NCBI GenBank assembly: GCA_001275005.1 | Contig: JWZX01000332.1 | Coordinates: 1-11,132, forward strand | DNA: 11,132 nt | Source: Chrysochromulina tobinii | Lineage: Eukaryota; Haptophyta; Prymnesiales; Chrysochromulinaceae | Direction of reading: 5' to 3' | Part shown: positions 7,301 through 11,132 of the stretch, piece by piece | Layout of the letters: each line of letters begins with the position of its first letter | Position numbering within the stretch: position 1 is the stretch's first letter | Program-made: the position numbers and the translations under genes | Notes under the pieces: generated by a model | Databases searched by the model: none | The model's input: the letters and a program-made list of their open reading frames with translations, nothing else | What the model was told of the DNA's origin: nothing

Positions 7301-10300
7301 GTGTGCGCTCGCCTGCCAAGCTCGAGGGTGTGGGGAACCTGGCCGCTGTGGAATACTATGACCGCGGTGGACTACCAGCGACGATTGCGGCTGTGCCGCT
7401 CGCCGTCGACATCCGCGGCGGCGCGAAGCTCATGGTCTCAGGCAGCAGCTTCCACGACGGCGGCGCGTCGATGCATTGCGTGGTGGGCCACATTCACGTG
7501 CCAGCGCGCTTTGTGTCGCGCTCGGCTGTGGCGTGTGAGGTACCGATGGCGGAGGCATCCTGGGTGGGCGCCAACGCCACGCAGCCCGTGTGCGTCATGT
7601 ACGTCGACGACGAGAAAGACGAGAGTGGGGGGGGCGCCGTCGTCATCCGGCGTCGCTACTCCGACTTTTGCGGCGCGCACGTCACCTACTACGACCCGAC
7701 CCGCCCGCCCACGTTCACCGCCCTCGAGCCGCGCCTCGCCCCTTTGCACACGCCGACGGTGGTCGCACTCTTCGGCACGAACATGTGCCCCACCGGTGCA
7801 GAGCTCGTTTGCCGCTTTGGGTCGATCGATCGGCCGCCATTACCCGCCTCCTTTGTAGCCGGCGATCAGGTGCGCTGCGAGGCGCCCGCTGTGTCGTCTC
7901 CCTCCACTGCGATCGTCAGCGTCTCTTGCGACGGCGGCACGTCGTGGTCGAGCACGGGCCTGGCCGTGCTCTTTGCCTACTACGACCCCACCAAGCTGCC
8001 CACCCTCGTGTCGTTCTCGCCCACCGTCGGCGACACGGCCGGCGGCACTCTCATCAGGCTCACCGGTAGCAACTACGCACCGACCGCCGGCTTCGCCTGC
8101 CAATTCGGAGCGCTGCCACCCACCCCCGCCACGTACCTCAACACGACATCTGCCGTGTGCCTGACGCCGCCCTCTCCAAAGGTGCAGACACTTGAGCTGC
8201 ATCTCTCTCTCGACAGCACGCAGCCCTCGTCGCACACGTCGCACGAGGCGAAGCGCTTCACGTTCTACGCCGCCGCCGAGCCTCCGACGGTGATTGCGAT
8301 CTCGTCGGGATGGGGTGAGACGTGGCGCCCGTTGCTCCCCCCCGTGATCCTCACGGTCACTGGCACCAACTTCGCGCCGACTCCAAATGGAGAGCTGCAG
8401 AGTCTCTTCGAGCCGTTGGTCGACGAGGGCGCGCGCGAAATGTACGCACGCATGCGCGAGATGCATGCGCCGCCGAGGGAGCTTGAGGTCGATCTCCCGG
8501 AGCCGCCGCCTCCGGCCATCGTGCCCGCGACCTATGTGTCCGTCACCACGATCCGCTGCGCTGTGCCGCCCATGCCCACGCCGTGCACCGCCGCCGTCTC
8601 CGCGTCCCACGGCAAGATCAACGGCACGGCCGCCTTTGGCCCCTCCCTCGCCAGCTACACGTACTACGACGCGCTCAGCACGCCCATCGTCTCGTCCCTC
8701 TCGCCCGCGTACACGCCCTCTGACGAATCCCGAACGATCACCCTGTACGGCTCGAACTTCAATCCGAAGGGTGGCATGATGGTGCGCTTTGGCCAAATCG
8801 GGCGTCCCGTGCCCGCCACCTTTGTCTCCGTCACGTCCGCGCGCGTCAAGTCGCCGTTGCCTCCACGCGAGGGTCGCGAGTGCGCTCAGTTCAACTCGGC
8901 CAGTCGATCTCCGTGCATCTCCCTCTCTGTGTACGTGGAGGTGTCCGCCGGACCGTTCACACGGCCGCCGTTGCCTGTGAACTTGGGCCCCTCGATGGCC
9001 GAAGGGGGAGTCTTCACCTGGTGCGCCCGAGTGCCGCTGAGTGCCGCCGAGTGCCGCCGAGTGTTGCCGAGTGCCACCGAGTGCCACCGAGTGCGCCTGA
9101 TGACCTCTGATTTGCAACGGGTCGGCTTGCACACAGGTGGGAACCTCGCCACGCCACCCGCCCATTTCTATCTGATGACCGCTGATGAACGCTGATTGCA
9201 CCCCTCATCAGGTGGGACCCTCGCCACCCGCCCTTTCTAATCAGCCTCGAGCCCGAGACGCACCGCTGCTTCGACGGCGGCGCCTCCGTACACGATGTAC
9301 GCCACGCGGGGCATGAGCTCATCACCGTCTCGAATCGCGCCTTCGTGGGCGTCAACGGCTCCAACTTCGCGCCCCTGCCCAACCTGATGTGCATGTTCAA
9401 GCGGCAGGGCGAGTCGGCCCGGGAGGCGTATGAGCACACGGTGCCTGCGCGGGCTTGTGCCACGGAGTACTAATGAGTGCCACTTCCTGGCCGCCGCGTG
9501 CCGCTGCGTTGGGTGTCGCTGCATGCCAAGGATTGCCTTCGAGTGCCTCCGAGTGCCAACAATGGATATCGATCGCTACCGCTCACCTCGCTTGCACAGG
9601 TGCCCGCCGACTTTTTCCATGCACATTACATCCGATGCCCCATCCCCGAGATGGAGTTGGGTGACGACGGCTCGGGGCTCTTTTCGGGGCGTGTCTCGAT
9701 GATGTTCACCGTCTCCAACGACGGCGAGACCTACCGGTACACCAACCGCTCCTTCTACTTTGAGGGAGGGTGTACCGGCACATTGTCGCGCATGCTCGCG
9801 GGCCCGACACTCACCGCACTCAGCGTGCTCTTGGTGCTCGGCCTCCCCGTCCTCGTGATCCTCATCGCCGTCGGGCTGGGTGGTTGCGTGTACAGCTGCG
9901 GCGGACCCCTCCGTGGCGAGAAGAAGGTGGGCGCGAGCTCCTGTCTCCCCTACTGAGCTCCTGATCTCCGACTGATCTCCCCTTCTGAGCTCCTGATCTC
10001 CCCTTCACAAGGTGGGCGAGCTCCTGATCTCCGCGTGCGAGCTTGCATCTCCGTGCATCTCCCTCGGCGTCAAGACGATCCAACCGTACCCGGGGCACGA
10101 CATGGTGGACGTGCGTGCTGTCTGGGGGGCGGGGGCGCCCGAGGTGTTGCCACAGGTGCGCCACCTTTGATCGCCGCTCGCATCGTCGCTCTCAATGCCT
10201 CTCCCCTTCCTCTCCCCCCTCTCCCCCCCTCTCCCCCAATCACCCCGCGCGCATTTCCCTCCGTCTCCCTTGATGCCTATCACTGTCGCATCTCGCCGCA

Positions 10301-10801
10301 ATCTCGCCGCACGCGCGCTCGATCCTTGCTCTACGACGATCCTCGAACTGTCTCCCTCCATGGAAGTTTACACCACGCACTTGACTGAATGAATCTGAGA
10401 GCTTCCCTCCCATTGGCTTTGCCGCTGCTGATCTTGCAGTTGACCTCGTTAATGGCCGCCTCCGATCGCCGCTCCGATTGCCGCGCTGACTGCCGCTTTT
10501 GTTTGCGCCGCAGGTGCGCCGATCGTACCTGCCTGCCACGCCGATCAAAGTCCTCGCCTGGATCTTCTCAGAGCTGTCCACAGAGCTGCGTGGGCGCGAG
10601 CGCGACACCGACATGGTGCGCAGTCAGTGGGCCCCTGACGAACCTGATTACAAGCCCAAGGGTTGGTGGGACGAGAAGCTGATGAACTTGAAACTCTCGG
10701 TCGCTCCGCAACCGCCGAAGCTGAGGGGTGACACCGCCGTTAGCAAGCTGGCCCCAAAGCCGCCGCCCCGAGGCGGCAGGGGTGGCCAGGACTTGCTCTG
10801 A
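2462..10801 (+). CDS. Giant type I membrane protein with about 18 IPT/TIG repeats (7 exons)
   Basis: Reconstructed join: 2462-2768, 2988-4990, 5257-9020, 9212-9440, 9600-9926, 10012-10155, 10514-10801; 7062 nt, about 2350 residues. Start: the first in-frame ATG after a TAA at 2426-2428, followed at once by a hydrophobic secretion signal (PSVVFFAAAALSLPV). The ectodomain is an array of IPT/TIG repeats, immunoglobulin-like folds known from plexins and fibrocystin-type surface proteins. Each shows a P-x-V-x-x-x-x-P opening, a GSNFAP-type turn, a C-x-F/L-G strand, an A-T-F/Y strand, a C-x-x-P strand, and a closing FxYYDPSxPP linker. Many N-x-S/T sequons support an extracellular place. A single transmembrane helix lies at about 9810-9890, followed by RGEKK and a Trp/Pro-rich cytosolic tail of about 155 residues ending at TGA 10799-10801. 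Adhesion or surface recognition is inferred. Two frame breaks (3085-3104 and 6146-6180) must be bridged for a full product, so this copy is damaged or mis-sequenced there. Confidence 0.85.
2769..2987 (+). other. Intron 1 of the TIG gene (219 bp)
   Basis: GTAAG donor at 2769 and CACAG acceptor ending at 2987. Joining T|AT gives VYY then DASTLPIV, exactly the repeat-linker motif, so the splice is well supported. Phase 1. It contains no tandem repeat. It does contain a perfect 8-bp inverted repeat, CACGCGCG at 2853-2860 and CGCGCGTG at 2865-2872, around a GCAA loop. Reading through the intron meets a stop at 2825-2827. Confidence 0.85.
2853..2872 (+). other. Intronic hairpin with GNRA-type loop
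   Basis: CACGCGCG, GCAA, CGCGCGTG: a perfect 8-bp all-Watson-Crick stem closed by a GCAA tetraloop, inside intron 1. In RNA this would be a very stable hairpin. It might be chance in such GC-rich sequence; no function is claimed. Confidence 0.6.
3081..3106 (+). other. Frame break 1 in the TIG gene (repeat 2)
   Basis: Upstream of about 3085 the TIG reading is in frame 2 (ending VFGSNFAPLSTT). From about 3104 on it is in frame 3 (LSCAFGADGASPATF). Both halves fit one TIG repeat with nothing missing, so the change is a +1-type indel of one base (or minus two) within roughly 3085-3104, not an intron. Staying in frame 2 would stop at 3185-3187. Confidence 0.75.
4338..4388 (+). repeat. GAC microsatellite coding for a poly-aspartate loop
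   Basis: Twelve GAC codons in a row at 4338-4373, then Ala, three more GAC codons and Glu. It sits inside TIG repeat 6, between its C-x-F strand and the ATPATL strand, with an Ala/Thr-rich lead-in and an NGT sequon. It is an in-frame trinucleotide expansion making a strongly acidic surface loop, possibly cation-binding (inference). Confidence 0.9.
4498..4539 (+). repeat. TCGTCGACG repeat coding for a Ser/Thr/Ala linker
   Basis: Repeats of the 9-base word GTCGTCGAC and close variants code for a run of Ser with interspersed Thr and Ala (SASSTSSTSSASSAK). It is a second low-complexity insertion in the same TIG repeat 6 as the poly-Asp tract. The inserts make this repeat about 80 residues longer than its neighbours. 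The Ser/Thr-rich stretch could be O-glycosylated (inference). Confidence 0.85.
5051..5099 (+). repeat. Intronic echo of the exon 3 start
   Basis: Positions 5051-5099 match 5256-5304 (the acceptor G plus the first 48 bases of exon 3) at a constant offset of 205, with about seven or eight mismatches. The run CCGATTGTGACGGGAGC is shared. The matching place upstream of the echo reads CTCATTTG where the real acceptor reads CTCCTCAG, so the copied 3' splice site has lost its AG. Confidence 0.8.
5100..5245 (+). repeat. Decanucleotide minisatellite in intron 2
   Basis: Tandem 10-base units alternate between GATTGCCATT, GATTGCTGTT and near variants. The densest and cleanest part is about 5160-5230. 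A few degenerate units also lie at 4993-5040, left of the echo. The minus strand reads as a fake Gln/Asn/Ala-rich protein, which is only the repeat. Confidence 0.85.
6146..6180 (+). other. Frame break 2 in the TIG gene at twin G9 tracts
   Basis: TIG repeat 10 is in frame 2 up to GNTWP and continues in frame 1 from about 6181 (TPKGLSAALDVE, then VTYVYYD). Between them lie two G9 tracts (6154-6162 and 6170-6178), part of a 16-bp direct duplication with core GCTCTCG9A. Gain of one G in either tract would restore the frame. Alternatively, removing exactly 6146-6180 (GTGCTC to GGGAG, 35 bases, phase 0) also restores it, as a mini-intron much shorter than the others here. If unbridged, translation stops at 6218-6220. 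Confidence 0.75.
6355..6846 (+). other. Gln/Pro/His-rich insertion inside TIG repeat 11
   Basis: Between the GSNFVPTT turn and the AVCLFSASG strand of repeat 11 there are about 164 extra residues. In order: an Arg/Glu-rich piece (RRRRALADDAEEEE), a Gln-rich stretch with CAG codons, a poly-Pro stretch with CCG codons, and a Pro/His segment with three PHPPHPTQ-like units at about 6589-6660. An Ala/Gly and Lys/Arg piece (GRGGGKRKLANW) follows. The frame stays open throughout, so it is translated low-complexity sequence, not an intron I can define. Confidence 0.75.
9027..9096 (+). repeat. Decanucleotide minisatellite in intron 3
   Basis: About seven head-to-tail units of GAGTGCCGCC with variants (GAGTGCCACC, GAGTGTTGCC, GAGTGCCGCT). 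Similar GAGTGCCxCC units recur in intron 4 at about 9474-9484 and 9540-9558, so the two neighbouring introns share repeat material. Confidence 0.88.
9137..9175 (+). repeat. Intronic echo of the exon 4 start
   Basis: GTGGGAACCTCGCCAC at 9137 repeats the real exon start, GTGGGACCCTCGCCAC at 9212, offset by 75 bases. After a 5-base slip the match continues (CACCCGCCC, then TTTCTA). A CAG precedes both, and the bases before each (CTGATGACC, CTGATT, TTGCA-type words) also match. Using the first AG would give TGG GAA CCT and then a stop at 9183-9185, so it is a decoy or dead exon start. Confidence 0.8.
9441..9599 (+). other. Intron 4 of the TIG gene (159 bp)
   Basis: GTGCCT donor at 9441 and GCACAG acceptor ending at 9599, phase 0. 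Joining gives REAYEHT-VPADFFHAHYIRCPIP, completing the last TIG repeat. The intron start (GTGCCTGC) resembles the next exon's start (GTGCCCGC). Retention would stop translation at TAA 9471-9473, before the membrane helix. Confidence 0.85.
9810..9890 (+). other. Transmembrane helix of the TIG protein
   Basis: About 27 residues of Leu, Val, Ile, Ala and Gly with no charge (LTALSVLLVLGLPVLVILIA, then VGLGGCV), in exon 5. It is preceded by the last TIG domain and followed by Cys-containing YSCGG and the basic RGEKK stop-transfer signal. This fixes a type I topology with the repeats outside. Confidence 0.9.
9927..10011 (+). other. Intron 5 of the TIG gene (85 bp)
   Basis: GTGGGC donor at 9927 and CACAAG acceptor ending at 10011, phase 0. 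It is nearly all copies of CTCCTGATCTCC-type units with a period of about 10-21 bases. Its first 17 bases (GTGGGCGCGAGCTCCTG) match the next exon's start (GTGGGCGAGCTCCTG) with a 2-base gap. An alternative acceptor at 10074 is also in phase and would drop 21 residues. Retention gives a stop at 9954-9956. Confidence 0.7.
10156..10513 (+). other. Intron 6 of the TIG gene (358 bp)
   Basis: GTGCGC donor at 10156 and CCGCAG acceptor ending at 10513, phase 0. Joining gives APEVLPQ-VRRSYLPATPIKVLAW. CAGGTGCGCC is present exactly at both ends (10153-10162 and 10511-10520). A good branch-point-like CTGAC lies at 10486-10490, before a T-rich tract. A C/T tract with CTCTCCCC-type units fills 10198-10240. 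Reading through stops at 10168-10170. Confidence 0.85.
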
Positions 10802-11132
10802 GGGCAGGGGAACGGTATGAGGGTGGGGAGCTACTTTAATGAAGTGGGGGGTAGTCATTGTCGCGACTGTTCGGAGCGGAGGGCTCGTCGAGGGAGCGCG
10901 CTGAGGGGAGCGGGCACTTGAATGGCATGTTGTGCCATCCATCGAGGCCGACGTGCTATCGCATGCGCACCCAGATGCCGACGCTGGCCGTGTGTGTGCT
11001 GGAGGGAGCGGCAGCGCGAGCGAGGGGCACCCCCGGTGGCCAGAGCACTATGTAGAAACACCATAGGGTAATTACCTGAGTGTTGAAACCCTCCCCCAAG
11101 GTCAAAATCTCGCGCCCCACTATGTAGAAACA
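10802..11132. other. Downstream non-coding region
   Basis: About 330 bases after the stop with no gene I can support. It should contain the 3' UTR and end of the TIG transcript. It is G-rich at first (10802-11040), then AT-richer. No AATAAA is visible. The only small open frames are under 70 codons and resemble nothing. The last 90 bases carry a direct repeat. Confidence 0.5.
11046..11132. repeat. 15-bp direct repeat CACTATGTAGAAACA
   Basis: Exact copies at 11046-11060 and 11118-11132, 72 bases apart; the second ends at the window edge. The first is part of a small inverted repeat, CTATG at 11048-11052 and CATAG at 11062-11066. It could be the start of a longer repeat array or an end of a mobile element outside the window. 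That cannot be decided here. Confidence 0.75.

Larger units (their letters stand above)
9021..9211 (+). other. Intron 3 of the TIG gene (191 bp)
   Basis: GTGCGC donor at 9021 and CATCAG acceptor ending at 9211. Joining TG|G gives GVFTW-WDPRHPPFLISLEP, the linker between TIG 17 and 18. Phase 2, at exactly the same linker codon as intron 2. The intron has a 10-bp repeat (9027-9096) and an echo of the downstream exon at 9137-9175, with its own intact AG at 9135-9136. Reading through stops at 9193-9195. Confidence 0.88.
2513..9770 (+). other. Array of about 18 IPT/TIG repeats (ectodomain)
   Basis: Approximate repeat boundaries, cut after the D/N of the YYD linker: 1, 2513-2768; 2, 2990-3281; 3, 3282-3578; 4, 3579-3860; 5, 3861-4133; 6, 4134-4688; 7, 4689-4990 plus 5257-5263; 8, 5264-5567; 9, 5568-5896; 10, 5897-6252; 11, 6253-7029; 12, 7030-7362; 13, 7363-7695; 14, 7696-7986; 15, 7987-8274; 16, 8275-8670; 17, 8671-9020 plus 9212-9218; 18, 9219-9440 plus 9600 to about 9770. 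Typical size is 90-110 residues. Repeats 6, 11 and 16 are long because of inserted loops. Repeats 1, 9 and 18 are the most diverged, and 18 has lost the usual strand after the linker. The linker consensus, FTYYDPSxPPxVxxLxP, is what identifies the family. Confidence 0.8.

Noticed and set aside
6341-7858. 505-codon plus-strand open frame, Arg/Ser-rich
   Set aside because: Out-of-frame shadow of the TIG frame 1; no TIG motif or other domain in it.
7840-9201. 453-codon open frame on the minus strand
   Set aside because: It lies opposite clear TIG repeats 14-17, is His/Arg/Gly-rich with no domain, and is the usual antisense shadow of high-GC codon usage.
9468-9474. TACTAAT as a yeast-type branch point in intron 4
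   Set aside because: It is about 125 bases from the acceptor, only 28 bases from the donor, and overlaps the read-through stop; position makes a branch role unlikely.

Overview
The window looks like nuclear DNA of a GC-rich unicellular eukaryote, most likely a microalga (haptophyte-like is my leaning, an inference from style and not a match). The evidence is a multi-exon gene with GT-AG introns, no operon layout, very high third-position GC, decanucleotide minisatellites in the introns, and protein types common in such protists (IQ/coiled-coil protein, giant IPT/TIG-repeat surface protein). There are no rRNA, tRNA, CRISPR, transposase or phage genes.

Layout. Positions 1-491 hold short direct repeats and no gene I can assign. 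Positions 492-2354 are one long open exon, whose 5' start is unresolved, of a gene for a basic coiled-coil protein. It has two Ca-binding-like DxDGDG loops at its beginning and two IQ-like calmodulin-binding motifs in its middle. A short gap (2355-2461) separates it from the main gene. That gene runs 2462-10801 on the + strand and can be reconstructed as seven exons: 2462-2768, 2988-4990, 5257-9020, 9212-9440, 9600-9926, 10012-10155 and 10514-10801. They add up to 7062 nt, about 2350 residues. The product is a type I membrane protein: signal peptide, about 18 tandem IPT/TIG (immunoglobulin-like) repeats, one transmembrane helix and a tail of about 155 residues. Two single-base-type frame breaks (near 3085-3104 and in twin G9 tracts at 6154-6178) interrupt it. 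The rest of the frame is clean, so they are either sequence errors or recent damage. Positions 10802-11132 contain no assignable gene and a 15-bp direct repeat.

The most unusual signal is in the introns. Introns 2 and 3 each carry a decayed second copy ('echo') of the next exon's first 40-50 bases together with its 3' splice site. Introns 4, 5 and 6 begin with nearly the same 8-17 bases that begin the following exon, so each intron is bounded by a direct repeat. Introns 2 and 3, and parts of 4 and 5, are built from roughly 10-bp tandem repeats. Introns 2 and 3 interrupt exactly the same codon of the repeat-linker motif. Together this reads as intron birth or growth by local tandem duplication of AGGT-type exon sequence, or as an introner-like insertion with target duplications.
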